A DNA stretch of 64,000 nucleotides from Atherinomorus stipes (Eukaryota; Chordata; Actinopteri; Atheriniformes; Atherinidae). Shown here in pieces: positions 1 to 15,000 of this stretch. The stretch lies in NCBI GenBank assembly GCA_023101725.1, contig JALJCO010007085.1, positions 248,001-312,000 on the forward strand. The letters run 5' to 3'. Position 1 is the stretch's first letter, and every line of letters starts with the position of its first letter. The translations under genes and the position numbers were made by a program. Under the pieces are notes generated by a model. It saw only the letters and a list, made by a program, of their open reading frames with translations, was not told the DNA's origin and ran no database searches.

Positions 1-3000
1 AAAAATCTCTGGCGTGGGATCGTCTGTCGTCTGTAACTTCTCTCCCAGTTTTGTTACTAATGCTTTGTCCACCTGCACCCTGGGAGACGCCTGTTAGAGA
101 AGAGGTCATTAGGGAACCAAGTGGGCTAACAAAGAAACTGAAAATTATGAGATCAGAATTTAATTACAGACAAGACATTATGACTTAAAACGCAGTTTAT
201 CTGAGATTGTAATAATGACATCATGAAATAATTAAGGTCTGAATGCAACACCCACCTTTTCAGAGAGGTACTGCTCATAGACACCAAGTGCAGCTGCCTT
301 CAACAGTCCTTTTGTGGCACTGGGCTGCTTCTTGCCATCTTTCTGCCAGCACTGCATGGCCTCCAGCTGCTGCTGTGCCGTCACCCTGTATCCCTCCACA
401 GTGAGCCAGAAGAACAACTCTGCCTGAGCCCCCGCCGCCTGCATGAAGTCTGAAGCAACAGACAGACAACTTGGTCCAAATGGTGTAGGTCTACTGTTGC
501 ACTTCGGTTGTAGATTGATGCAGTCGGCGCCTTTAAAGCTTAAACTCTGGTATTTCTGTCAGCCAGAGGTATCTGGTGATCTTCCTACTACAGTAAACAA
601 CCTGCTATTGGACTCTTAAAATACTGAGGACTCTCCATGAGTTTTAAATGCACTTAGTTACAATTTAGCAGTTTTAGTAATTATATTTTTTTAAGTTAAC
701 AAATCTTAATTTAAAATTTAGAGAAGCAAGACTGCTACAATTACAGATCTAGTGGTTAAGTTTAGACTTTTGGCTCTTTTCCAGACCAGATCTGACGCAA
801 CTTGGCTTGCCTCCTAGTACGCACGCACATGCCATCGTAATCTGATCTGTAAAGTAGAGTGAGCTTTTAAAATCTCTGGCCAGGTCATGAGGGACTGAGA
901 AGGAAAAGTCTGATGAGACTGGCTGGAGTTACACTGTCTTGTAAACAGAATAAGTTATAGATTCAAGGGAGGTTGAACAGAAACGTTGAGGAATGAGGTC
1001 TCCTGGTAACTTCAGTGAGATGTGATGTGTTTTCAGAATTACCCATGAAGAACTGCAGGGCTATGTTGTGGACAAGGATGTGATCCAGAGGGATAACACA
1101 CAGCTTGCCAAAGCTGGCTGCCAGCTTCAACGCATCGACCTCCTACACAAGACAGGAAAAGGATCAGCAAAATCTGACAAAGAGCCAAACACAAAACTGA
1201 CTCACTGACTTTGAAAAGCTACAGACTTGTACAGACCAAATTAATTTCAGTTTCATGTGTTAAAATTAGATTCCCCAGTATAAACATTATAAAAACAGCT
1301 GTGCAGCAGTTCTCACCTTGCCAGACTGTAGTCTCTGGATCCTGGTCTCACACACTTTCTTCACAAATAGAAGACTGTTAATCTGGTTCTTAATCACGTT
1401 GATATCTAAAGGACAAAAAGATCAGAAAATGTATGATGTGTATATATTTAGCCCAAATTCCTGTGTGTACTAACATGACATTTAAGCTTAGTCTCTGTAA
1501 GAAAAAAGTAAGAGCCCACCATCTCCAGCGGTGTCCAGGGATCGGAGATACTGCAGCTCCTCCAGCACTTTGTCTTTGACAGCTTCCAGCTCAGAGGGCT
1601 TGTCTGTTAACTTCAGGATGTTCATGAAGGCTTCATAGTTACAGCTGGAGTCCCGAATCTAGACAAAAAAAGAAACATCAAGAATTTTATTTCTGTTTAT
1701 ACATTGAAATAAGTTGGTTTTGCAGATGCAGGATCAATAGTTTAGATTCTAACCATCCAGATGACAAACTGGTTGATGTAGTCTGGGTCGCTCAGCTGGT
1801 TTATCAGAGGAAGTAACACACCACGCGCCAGCACCTCCTAAAATACAACAGAGTATTTTAAGGCACACTATTAAATTTACGCTACAAACATGCTGCAGGA
1901 GCTTAATCAGAATTTGGCTGGTAGCTTCAGTGTGATGAATTAAAAACACTTCTACAACGTCCTATACAGCTGAACAGAAATTTGTTGTTGCTATGCTTAA
2001 TAATATCAAACTCGAACTTTTATTTAAAAAATTTATATGTGCACTTACTCTTAGAAAATATCTCATGTTCTTGTTGTGGAAATCTCCAGGAGGTAGTAAC
2101 AGATACAAAAGCAACTCACACAAGTCCCGTAGAAAACCTGACACACACAAACACACAAGAAAAGTTTATGTTTTATAGTCACAGCCTAAAATGGCAACAC
2201 ATCCGATGGAGAACTTCTTCATGGTGGTGTGAAATGTAAGGTCAAAGAGACGGCAGGAGTTTTCACCTTCTTCATCTTTGTGAGAAGTGCACACTACATC
2301 TCGACAGATCTTCCTTTCCATCTCCACCTCGGCCTCGAAGAATGAATCAACCAGCTCGTCTGTTATATCCCCTGTTCAGAAATGATTGGTCATTATCTTT
2401 ATCTGTGCCAACTTCAAACTGTCACCCAAACTTTAAAAACAAACATAAGATAAAAATTCATATGGCTATAATCATTGCTTAAGACAGTCTGAATTCATCC
2501 TGCAGGCATGATAACATGAGACAGAAATTGCGTAAGAATGTGTGCATACTTTGCTTGTCCTCCCTGTCAGCGAGGCGATCCTGGGCTTTTCTAAAGACAC
2601 GTAAATGGGTGGCAAAGTCGTCCACCAGGCGAGTGGTGAAGTAAGGCTGCCAGTCCACCTCTTTGGACCTTGACACACAAACACACAACAGTACAATGTT
2701 TATAATTTGTCAGAAAATATGCACAGCAAAGATAAAGAATGTACCCGGATGTGTGTCTTGTACCGTGTGGAGAACTGGATGAGGGCATTCTGCAGCGTTT
2801 GTCTGATCTCTAGTAAGAAGGACTCGTCTTCGCTCAGAGTGTAATACCAGTACTGGATGTAGTCCCTCAGAGCAAACTGGATCACCTAAAGAGAATATAG
2901 AGGAGGAGGGGTGACTAGATTGATAAATATTTATCTTGGACTCAAATTTGTTTACATTCAATCTAGTGAAAAGAGTCGGGAGTAGAGTTACATGGCTGAA

Positions 3001-6000
3001 AGAAAGACAGACGCATTTCACGTACCAAAGATAAAGCTAAACGATAACAACCCAACTTACTGAATCATTTTTATCAGCTACTGTATCAACTTTAGAGAAA
3101 GGAAGCAATTTGTCCTCACGAAAGAATTTGCTCAGAAGAGTACATGTGATAAAAACAAGGCAAAGACCACATGCTTGAAAAATCAAGACAACACATCTCT
3201 TTCAGAAAGCATGATATGCAACATTGCTGTGCAAAATCTCCAGGTTCACATGCAGCTGAAATGTTAAGCATGCATTCCCAGGAAGGAGGGAAACACAGGG
3301 ACACCATGGTAGACCAGTCAGCGTCATCTGACCATCACTAACTGCTGCGTCTGCACTTAACTCTGGCTCTCCATGCTGCTTTGCTGAGAACAACATGCTA
3401 AAAGGCTGGTTTTTACTGTAAGGGTTATAACCACAGGGTAGATTGTAAAGGAGGTAGAAACAAACAGGGACTACAAAGTGAAAACCACAAAGCTCATAAA
3501 AGCTGAGATTGGCAATTCAGTCATTACAATGTATTTACAAATGTGTTCAGTTGAGTTAATCACCTGCAAACTCAGAGAAAATAATTCAGTTGTGTCACAG
3601 CCTTTTCTGTTTTACTTCAGGAATATGGTGGAAACAGCTTTGACTCATGGTAAAGAAACTTTCAGTTCCACTTTTTTTTTTCCAAATCAGAAAAGTTTTA
3701 GACTTTTAGTATTTCTTATAATAGATTTTTGACAAAGAACAATTATTTTGTCTCAATATGGGATGCATCCTTATTCATTTAAAAAAGTACTTAAAAAAAG
3801 AAATCTTTTGCAAAATTAAACAATTAAACAAATACAAAATAAACTCAAACTTAAAGTCAGTAATCTACAATGAACTGGAAGTGTGTACCTTCATCATGAT
3901 TATTGGCTAGTGACAGCATGATACAAACTAAAGGCCTGTTACTTTTCTTCCAGCAATTAGGATTGGTGGCATTTTCATGGCTGGATAGGTGGGGAAAAAA
4001 GCAGACACTCGACTCCAGACTAATCTTTTGACACACAAAGACAAAGAGCAACCCTTCGGGGAACACGCAGCACTGAGACTTAAGGGGATGTGCAATGTTT
4101 GATGGTGATTACTCCTGACTTGGGCCAACTGATGGGTCAGACAGTGACCTGTGAATCAGTATCCAAAAAGTCTGCCGTGTTGTCATCATGCTATCTTCTA
4201 TTAGTTTCTCTCATTCACTCTTCTACCATTATCAGCTGTGAAGTGTCTTTTATGACTGACCTGTGTGTATGTGTGTCCCTCAGAGTCAGGTGAAGTGGTC
4301 AAAACAAAAATTCAAATCGTTAACTTTCTTTTACAGGCAATCCGATGCAGTCTTTAATGTCTGTTAGATAATTCTTATATTATCTAACAGTTTAAATTAT
4401 CTATCTATCTAAATTGTCTATATTCAAAAAGGATTAAATTTTCAAAAGTGTATTTTGGAATGATTTATATATCCAATATGTTTGCTGAATATTTTCTAAA
4501 TGATTAATGGATTTAACCCCAGTTTTATGTTTTTATTTAACATATGTTAATTTTGTGACATAGGGTCCCACTTCAGTAGACTAGATAACATACAGTATGA
4601 CGGTGTAGTTGAAGGCAGGGCTACATTGTGACTGACAAGTTCAAAACACTGAGATTGTGCATACATCTCAGCTAAAACCAATATTTTATTGAAAAGTCTA
4701 AATTGAAAAAAAGTAAAACTTTGCTCGCAAATTTTCAATTTTAACATTTATGAATGCTGTCATGATCAGCATGCCTATTTACTTTCTTTAGCTCATTCTC
4801 GATGCTTCTCTTCCTTCTGTTTTTGAGTAATTTTACACTGTAGTTAAGTTGATTGTAAGTTTTGTGCATCTTGGGATTTTTCTGTTTAGGGCCACTCTAG
4901 GGCTATCTATTCCAGGGGTGGGGAACCTTGGCCCTCATCCTGCAGGTATTCCACTTGTCCGTGGTCCTACACACCTGATTCAAATCAATGAGTCTCTGTG
5001 CAGAACTTGATTGGTTGTTAGATCCATTTGATTTGAATCAGGTGTGGTGGAGTGGGGGAAATGAAAGCCTGAAGGGACACCGGCCCTTGAGGACCAGGGT
5101 TCCCCAGCACTGATCTAGTCTCTTGATTGCCTAGATTAAAGACAAGAAAAAAAAAAAATACTGTTAAAGTTCTAGCAGGAACAACAGGAAGTCGCAGTCA
5201 AAAGTACAAGACACAGACAGACACACACCTGCTGTAATGGTTCATCAATGAAACTGGAGCCAGTGAGTCTTCTGTCAATCTTTATTGGCTTCAGCTCCAG
5301 TTTCATTTCATCCAGAGTCTGAAAGAGACAAAACATCATATACCACAATAAAAGACCCAAGTAAAGCAATCAATCAAAAATGGGATAGACCTTTATGTTA
5401 ACTGGCAGTCTACTGCCTTCTTCAACAACAAAAGAATTTGATTAATAAGTTTGTCAATTTATCATTATGTATCATTATACTTAGGCCAAATGGTGTCTGT
5501 GCAAGTTTATGATGTGGCCTTACCTTCAGTATACCGATCTGTGTGGGTGGCAAGTAAGAGTGCTCGCATTTTTCTAGGTGTTTCTCTGAGTTTATCTTTC
5601 CATAGAGCAAAGTGATCGCAAAGCCCCTAAAGAATAGAATTGATGTTGACAGATAGAGAAAAATAATGTTAAAATTTTGACTTAAGTTCAAACATAATGT
5701 GCGAGTTTGAAGTCTTGTTGCTCACCCTCCAATGAAGCAGAAGATATAAAAGGCCAGGTAGAATATGGCAAAAGGTCCAAAGGTGACAAGGAACAGCACA
5801 ACTCCAAGACCCCCCCATCCCCAGATGGACAGACTGGCCTAAAACATACAAAGAAGAAAAAAATCGTAATGCTACATAGGTAGTTTATAATGAATTAGAT
5901 TTCCAAAATCTTAAATGGGAAGATCCTAGACATTACTTATGTACCTAAGAGTGGAGAGAGGAGATTTGATCAGTCGAGGCATTAGTTAAATCAACATGAC

Positions 6001-9000
6001 AGCAGCTTTACTTCAGGAAGGTGAAGCGCTGAACGAAACAAAGCAATAATTCCTGTAACATTGAGACAAACTACTGCAATACCATAAATGATCAAAACCA
6101 TTAACACAGCAAAACCAAGATCTGCCATCTACTAAAACCAGTGATTCTATACCAAACCACACTGGAGACAGTATTCTAGGGAAGTTATCCAATGCTCAGC
6201 ATCGTAACAAATCTTCACCGCAGAAAGTAATATAATTTGTTAGAGGGGACATTCAGCAAATAATCCAGATCTGAAAAGGATTTTTCTCTATCCTGACAGT
6301 GACTGGAGACTTGTGTTTCACACACAAGGCCATTTGAAACCAATCTGAGTGATCTTCCTGATCATATTGCCCATATGCATTACACAAATGAAAGTTTATA
6401 AACAAAGGCAACAACATTTAATATCCAGTAATGTAAACTCAATATGTACTGTGGATTTAATAAAGAACCACATTGGTGGTTTTGTGCGTGCACACAATTT
6501 AGACTCTCAAGAAGCTCTCAAAATCTCAGCTGTTGACTGATTTCTTGGCAGAAAAAGAGCTTCATTTAATCATCACAATAAAGAGAAGTAAACCCAAATG
6601 GATTTGCCTGCATATTTAACTGTGATTTATATGGAGACTGGACAGAACAGTGTGGTGGGGTCTTTGGTCTGGGCCCTGATGCAGCAGCTGATGGTTTCTG
6701 CAGTGCTATACTTAGACAAATCACCAAAGATGTGCTGGACATGCAAGTCATTCAACAATGCCAACTTGGTAATGTCTGCAGAAATGCCCAGAAATGCATG
6801 GATTGCTGCAACTATGCACCCACACAGATAGAGTCCAATAAAGGCCCTAGGTGTTGTACACAATTTAATCTCAAGAGATGCTTAATTGATGTGTCTGGTA
6901 GCATTTAATATCTTAAGAAGTAATAATTAATCCTAAATGGTATTGATAAAATAATAATAAAGAAATGAAAAAGCAGGTAGAATATACATTTTATCCTCTC
7001 TCTAAGCAGCGAGTCATTACAATACAGGAGTTAATAAATCCGCAGGGTGTTGTTCATAATAGAAAACATACAATGTAAAGGGCTTTGAGCATACCGGTAA
7101 ACTCATTTCTAACCTCTATGGTTATTCATAATATTTTACAAAAATAAAAATTAATAAGGGCAGTGTGCAATTCTATGTTCATCCATGTTCACATGCGCAT
7201 ATTTATATTCATTAAAACATCCTTCACTGAATGAATAATGAAATCAAAACAAGGTGGTGACATCCAGCTCTTTTTTAACTCATCTGGTTTTCAAAGAAAA
7301 TCAAATATAAACTACTGGGTGAAAGATAAAATATCAACCACAGAGCAGAAAAAAAAAAAAAAAAAAAAAACGTCACAGGAAGAGATAAGTTAAAATGACA
7401 CACAATGTGTGTTGTCTTGTTCAAGGAGTATCAGACAAAAACTCTGTGTGCGTGTGCATATTCGTGTGTCACATCCTATGATTTTCCTGTTATTGTCAGT
7501 GCAGGAAACCAAGCTCTTGTTTCCAGTTATAACAACTCTGTCCCTCTTATCCATGTAAATTATTCTATTCTTTACAGCCTCATACTAAAATGTTAAGCTT
7601 TTCTTCTAACATCTCTGGAGTTTGTGTAAAAACAGGAAGAATATGGGAAGGATGACTGTCAGCGCATGCTAAAACTTGACTTTACTGTGGCATCTTCATA
7701 AGAGCTGACACATGGATGACCTTAAACCAGGCCATGCACACCTTAGCAAAGTAAGCCAGTACGTTTTTGCAAATCACATTAACATACATGAAAAAAACAC
7801 TACTTAGTTATCTGCAACAGAATAGTCCCAAACTAAGTATATGAAGCTCCATTGCATGGACTTGCTGGCAAACGTGATGATCAGTGGTGATGATCTTTGG
7901 CTGCCCTACATTCACATTTGAGTTCCTAAGATTCTCTGCTGATGGAGCCAGATAGGACCAGACAGAACTTCCTCAGGACACTGACCCATTATTCTCAATG
8001 CCACAGTGAGCTATGGCCAATCGGATGACACACATTAGACAAGCTGCCAACTATGTCACATTTAGAAACACAGCTCAGTCAGTTTACTATGTATAGCACG
8101 AGCATTAGTTGCTCATGCACAGGCTACTGAAAATCAAAGCGAATCAAACTGCTACTGAAACATAGACATTTCTGAAAGAGACTACACCAACATGCATACA
8201 GAATTGCTGTAAAAAAATAACTTGACAGGTAATGGTGGTCTACATTTTAAAAGGCAATATTTGCAATCCATCTTCACGATCATCACATCAACGGCAATTT
8301 AATTCACAGTTCCCAACAAATAAAAAGAAAAGAAAAGAAAAAAACTGATGATGGTTCGGTTGTCAGTGAAGAGGCCTGCCCTCCCTGCCACTCACAGCAA
8401 ACCCAAAGCCAAGTAGACGGATCAAGAAAAGGCAACTGAGCCGGTTTTAAAGATGTGGGTCAGTACACTAGCAGAACAGCAGCATCTCCGAACAGTTCTT
8501 TTACATACACTTTACAAAGGGCTCACCAATTTCATTATGAATCACATTGCAGTTTTTATTTTTGTCCAAATTTTACAATAACTGGATATGGATACTACAT
8601 TTAGGATAAATGGTACCAAAGTTTATCTGTTCTTGACACACATTATGAAAAACAAAATTATGTACATATTCATGTAAACATTAAAGTGCTGACAACCACT
8701 AAAAGCCTGAAGGTTGTGAAGTTTTTGTATCATGTCAACAGAATGTGTCTGAACTGGCTAGACTACTGTCTCCATCTCATGTCTTATCTTTCTATGAGAA
8801 AGTCACTGATAGCAGTGCTGGAAGAGAAAAGGAGCTTGCCAATGCAAAAGATCATTATTATAGTTTATCTAAAGGGGAAAAATGGTATTAAAAAAAATAA
8901 TATATTGCTTTCCGCAAAGTATGACTATCTAAAATAGACTGCAATGTCCTGAACAGGCAATGCCAATCTACTATAATGCATCAGCCACACTGCTGTCACC

Positions 9001-12000
9001 ATTTAAAAGAAAATTTAATCAAATGTTCATGCAAACGCTGATCAAATGACATAATATAATAAATACAGGTTCATAAACTTTCACCAATTTAGTATCCATA
9101 CAGAACAGGCACTTAATCCACTTTTACAAATGTTCAAAAAGTTTAGCAAGTTCAGGCAGACATCACATTTATCACCAATAGGTACCAACAGGTGGCTTTT
9201 TTGTGCACTCACTCACACAAGCTAACAGAAACATAATGAAGTGTTCTGTTCTCTGACAGGAAAGTGTGTCAAGACTGGGTATAAAAGGTGTATCCACCAA
9301 AACTTTGCTCTTTTAAGGCAAGGATAGGCCATGGCTCATCATTTTGCACCAACAGTCAGAAAATCATCAATACAGTAATTCTCAAAGAATATTTCAAAGC
9401 CAAGATAGCAAATAACACTGCTCTTTCAACATCTGATGTACGTAATGATATGAGACTCTTAGTGTTCTAAGGCCAAGGCATGAAAGCCACTTGTGATGTT
9501 CAGGCCGTGGGTAAGAAAATGTCCTCCAACCATGATCAATATAGCCACATGAGATCGGGGCAACTTTGATAAATTGTTTTTACTCAACAGTCAACTCCTG
9601 CTTGAAAGTATTGTTACAGAAGAAGGAATATATCAACAACTCAGAAATGTATCTGAGTTTACACAAGATCCTTTCACATGAACAGAAAAACAGTGGACAC
9701 ATATTGTTCGAGAGGAGCCCAGGTTTCTGCTGCTTTTAGGAAAAATTAATGTTGGGTTCTACCTGCTTAAGATAAGACAGACTAGGCTGTTGTCAACAAA
9801 ATGGACATAATTGGATATGATATGGAGGTGTATCACTTCCTAATCCATGGCTGACTTTTCCACATGTGAGGGTATCATTGATACAGACACATACAGGGCT
9901 TTCCACAAGTGTCGGTCCAGCCGGCTACTTGTTTATAATCAGGACCGGAGAAGTCTGGCTCTGGCCTGGATATGATTCTGGCCGGGATATGATTCTGGTT
10001 ATATGCCATCCTGGCTGGCTACACTGTGTCTCTGTGGAAAGCCCTGCACATATATTGGAATTTTGGAGAGATATGTCAAGATCAAGGAAACATCTTTTTC
10101 TGGGAGGCAAGTGGTTATACCTGACCTAATTCTGAACAACTTATTACAGTTTGGCTGTTGGGCTGTGCGATATATCAATTATTAATTTTGATTTTAGCTC
10201 CAAACAATCACAAAAAAGGTGATAAACAAAATATAATTATTAGTTGACTTTCCACAGATCGGATCGGTTTGAGCGGATCGGCCGATATTTCACATTTTTT
10301 TTCAAATTTTCTGATCGGCCCGTAACTCTTCATTCACCAATCCGATCAATGACTTCATTGTCATTTTGAATCTGCTCCGGTAAAACTCTAATTTACACCA
10401 ATTAAACTTAGAAAACAAACAAACAAAGCAGAATAGACACATCTCACTAGTATGGGTTTTAAGTCTTCGTAGCGTTTTTGTTGTGAGCTCTGTCACTATG
10501 TGCTGGACAATCAAGTTTTTACAGTCCAGAATACGCCACACGTAAAGGATGGCGACGTCGGTTGCAAACAAGGTACGCAAACATGTCGGCGGTCTGGAGA
10601 CCTGTTATTTACAGTCTCTGATGGAGACACAGGGACAAATACTTGTGCTGCAACAGCTTAAGGTAAACTGTTGTTTGCGGAAATGCACAGGAAATGTGCT
10701 GTGTCCTTTCAGTCAAAGAACTCTGTAGTCCTCCTATAGCGGAGACCTCCAGTGTCGAGCGTTTCGGCCGCCTCGAGCTCCTCACGTGCTGCAGCAAGTA
10801 TGTACACAAACGCTCCTGACGCTGACGCATGCGTCCACAGCAAGTATATTCCAGCCCTACAGTGGCGATACTGGACTAAGTGAGGTGCACCAGGTGGTTC
10901 ATTCTCACATTGAGGCCTTCTAAGGGAACACAGTCACTCCATAAGTTTGACCACTAATATGACGGTCATCAGATGTGAGCCCTAACTTTTGAAGCAGCAT
11001 TACTGCCTTCATTTGCATTGACTGTAAATAATTTTAGTTAGGACTGTTTAAGTTAAGCCTATTATTTGTGCCACTGTCTCAAATTATTTAGGTTTCTCCT
11101 GATTAAATCTGAAAGCCCATTAGAGGTTATTGATGTTTAATCTTTTCATCTCAGTCATTTCAGGACAAAAAATGTTAACAAAAATCCTTTTTATGATACT
11201 CAGTAAACTGTATAAATACAGGTAAATGAGCTATTTAAATAGATACATTTGCTTCCTCACATGATCGGATTGGTGATCGTTTTTTAAAACTCTGATCGGT
11301 GATTGGCCCCAAAACCTGATCATGTAAAGCCTAATTATTAGTAAAATAACGTTCCAAGACGTGACGTGTGCTTCTGCTGCTTCTAAAGATGCATCCAGGC
11401 ATATCCCAGGAGAAGATCCTCCACCATTATTGCAGACACCATTGCCAACTTAGCAACTCTCTTGCTTTATTTAGCAAGTATTCAGACCATCCTCGCAATT
11501 TTTTTTTCAAAAAACAACTGACGGCAAATCTAGCAACTTCTTTGGGTGTTATTGGGGCCTTATGGAAACTGACATGAAAGCAAGCATCACTCTCTCTCTT
11601 CTTAATGAGCAGCAGCGCCACACTGCTAACGTGGGCTCCTTCTCGTTCCAAAGCACCCACAGGAGGCCCGGTGGCCAGCCCTCCCAGCTGGAGTCAGACC
11701 TGGACATGATCACCTCTGCTCTGGTCCTGGCTTATGTAACATCCAGGGTGAATGCACTGTTTTGGCACATACAATGAGTAATTTTGTTAAATAATCGTGA
11801 TTTTGATATTGACCAATAATTATCACCATTGTTGTTGTTTTTTTGTTTTTTTTTTCCATAGTCAAGTAGACGCATCATTGTGTGCTTAACTGAAGCCTCC
11901 AGCCAAGGGGAGTGGGTAGCCTAGTGGTAGCGTCGTGGGCTTTGAATCTGCTCCGGTAAAACTCTCATTCACACCGATAAAACTTAAAAAACAAACAAAG

Positions 12001-15000
12001 CAGAATAGACACGTCTCACTAGTATGTGTTTTATGTCTTTGTGGCGTTTTTGTCGTGAGCTCTGTCACTATGTGCTGGACAATAAAGGATGGATTGACAA
12101 TATTTTTCAATCCAGAATACACCACACGTAAAGGATGGCGACGTCAGTTGCAAACAAGGTAAGCAAACATGTCAGCGGCATGGAGACCTGTTATTTAGTT
12201 TTTGATACAGACACATGACAAACACTCGTGCTGCAACGGTTTGCAGGGGTGTCCAGCTCCGGTCCCCGACAGCCACAATCCTGCAGGTTTTCCATGTCTC
12301 CCTGCTCCAACACACACCTGACTCAAAATTGTGCAGAACTTCATAGGATGTTAGATTCACTTAATTTGAGTCAGCTGTGCTAATGCAAGGAGGTATGGAA
12401 AACCGTCAGGACAGCGGCCCTTGAGAACCGAATTTGGACCCCCCTGGTTTAAGGTAAACTGTTGTTTGCGGAAATGCACAGGAAATGGTCTGCCTTTTCA
12501 GTCAAAGAGCTGCGTAGTCCTCCTAGGGGAGACCTCCAGTATTGAGCGTTTCAGTGTCAGTGTCCTGACACTGACACCGACACTGACGCATGCGTCCATT
12601 AGAGGTTATTGATGTTTAACCTTTTCATCTCAGTCAGTTCAGGATAAAAAATGTAAACAAAATGTAAAAAAATCCTTTTATGATACTCAGTAAACTGTAT
12701 AAATAGGCTACGGGTAAACACGTTATTTAAAGGGACTTGAGGCAAGATTAAGAAATAAGACTCTCAACTGCCGCTGTGGGTAACTGCAGCCATGAGCTAA
12801 GCCATCATGGGAGCATACACAAACTGAAGCTTTAACGTTGCTTACTACGCTGATAGTCTTTTTCTCAGTAGCAACACTTTATAGTGTCTTTCAGTTGATC
12901 TAGATCGTTTGCTGACGGCAGAAGAATCCATAACGTGATGTATCTGATATGCGAGTACATAATTTTGACACACACATTATATACAGCTGTGTGAAAATTT
13001 TTTTCGCCCCCTTCCTAATTTCGTACTTTTTTGCATGTTAATCACACTTAAATGTTTCAGATCAACAAATTTTGATGCGAGTCAAAGATAACACAAGTAA
13101 ACAGAAAATGCAGTTTTTGAATATTGTTATTAGTGAGGTGGGGAAAAAATCCAAACCTCCATGGTCCTGTGTGAAAAAGTGATTGCCCCCCTGTAAAAAC
13201 ATAAATTAACTGTGGTTTATCACATCTTTGGAAAGCTGAGTTCAATTTCTCTAGCCACACCAAGGCCGGATTACTGCCACACCTATTCTCAATCAAGAAA
13301 TCACTTAAATAGGACCTGCCTGACGAAGTTAAGTAGACCAAAAAGATCCTCAAAAGCTAGACATCATGTTGCGGTCCAAAATAAATTCAGCAAAAAATGA
13401 GAAACAAAGTAATTGAGATCTACCAGTCTGAAAAAGGTTACAAAGCCATTTCTAAAGCTTTGGGACTCCAGCAAACCACAGTGAGAGCCATTATCCACAA
13501 ATGGTGAAAACATGGAATAGTGGTGAACCTTCCCAGGAGTGGCCGACCGACCAAAATTACCCCAAGAGCACAACGACGACTCATCCAAGAGGTCACAAAA
13601 GACCCCAGAACAACATCCAAGAACTGCAGGCCTCACTTGACTCAATTAAGGTCAGTGTTCATGACTTCACCATAAGAAAGAGACTGGGCAAAAATGGCCT
13701 GCATGGCAGAGTTCCAAGATCAAAACCACTGCTGAGCAAAAAGAACATAAAGGCTCAACTCAAGATGCCAGACAGCATTTTGATGATCCCAAAGACTTTT
13801 GGGAAATAAGTGTGGACTGACGAGACCAAAGCTGAACTTTTTGGAAGGTGTAGGTCCCATTACATATGGCGTAAAAGTAACACGGCATTTCAGAAAAGGA
13901 ACATCATACCAAAAGTAAAATATGGTGGTTTTAGCGTGATGACCTGGGGCTGTTTAGCTGCTTCAGGACCTGGAAGACTTAATGTGGTAAATGGAACCAT
14001 GAATTTTGCTGTCTACCAAAAAATCCTGAAGGAGAACTTGGGTTCTGCAGCAGGACAATGATCCAGAACACACCAGCAAGTCCACCTCTGAATGGCTTAA
14101 GAACAACAAAATGAAGACTTTGAAGTGGCCTAGACAAAGTCCTGACCTGAATTCCATTGAGATGCTGTGGCATGACCTTAAAAAGGCGGTTCAAGCTGGA
14201 AAACCCTCCAATGTGGCTGAATTACGACAATTCTGCAAAGATGAGTGGAACAAAATTCCTCCACAGCACTGTAGAAGACTCATTGCCAGTTATCACAAAC
14301 AAACATATTAGGTTTCGGGGGCAATCACTTTTTCACACAGGGCCATCTTCATTTAAAACTGCATTTTCTGTTTAACTGTGTTATCTTTGTCTCACATTTA
14401 AATTTGTTTGATGATCTGAAACATTTAAGTGTGACGAACATGCAAAAAAGTAAGAAATTAGGAAGGGGGCAAAAACTTTTTCACACAGCTGTACATATAT
14501 ATATACGTCACACACACACACACACACACACACACAACTCACAAAAAGTTAGGGATATTTAACTTTCAGTTATAATTTCAGGAAAATATAAAATGTTCAT
14601 ATTTAACCATTGAACAATGTACATGTGCATCTAAAAATTTAGAAAAAGTGCGTATGTGTGTGTGTATGATACACACAAATAATATATTGCAATATATATC
14701 GTTACCATATGTTTCACATTACACCGCAATATAGATTTGAAGCCATATCACCCAGCACTATGTTCAAGTTTGACCAATCAGCTACACAAACTGGAAGAAC
14801 TCACAAACATGTCTTTGCCAGTGATGTTGATAGGTTCGTGTCCTGCGTCCCTGACGCATTAAAATCTGAAAGGTCGCAGGAAACTACCATCCATGTGTCC
14901 CAGGGATGCAACACATTTCCCATTAAAAACAACACATTCTGAACAACTCCTGTTTATAAAATCACTGTAACTACCTAAAGAAACATTATTTTTACCCATG

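Noticed and set aside
11908..11940. tRNA-like sequence before copy B considered as a tRNA gene
   Set aside because: Only an A-box-like part is present; no B-box or 3' half follows, so at best a SINE head remnant.
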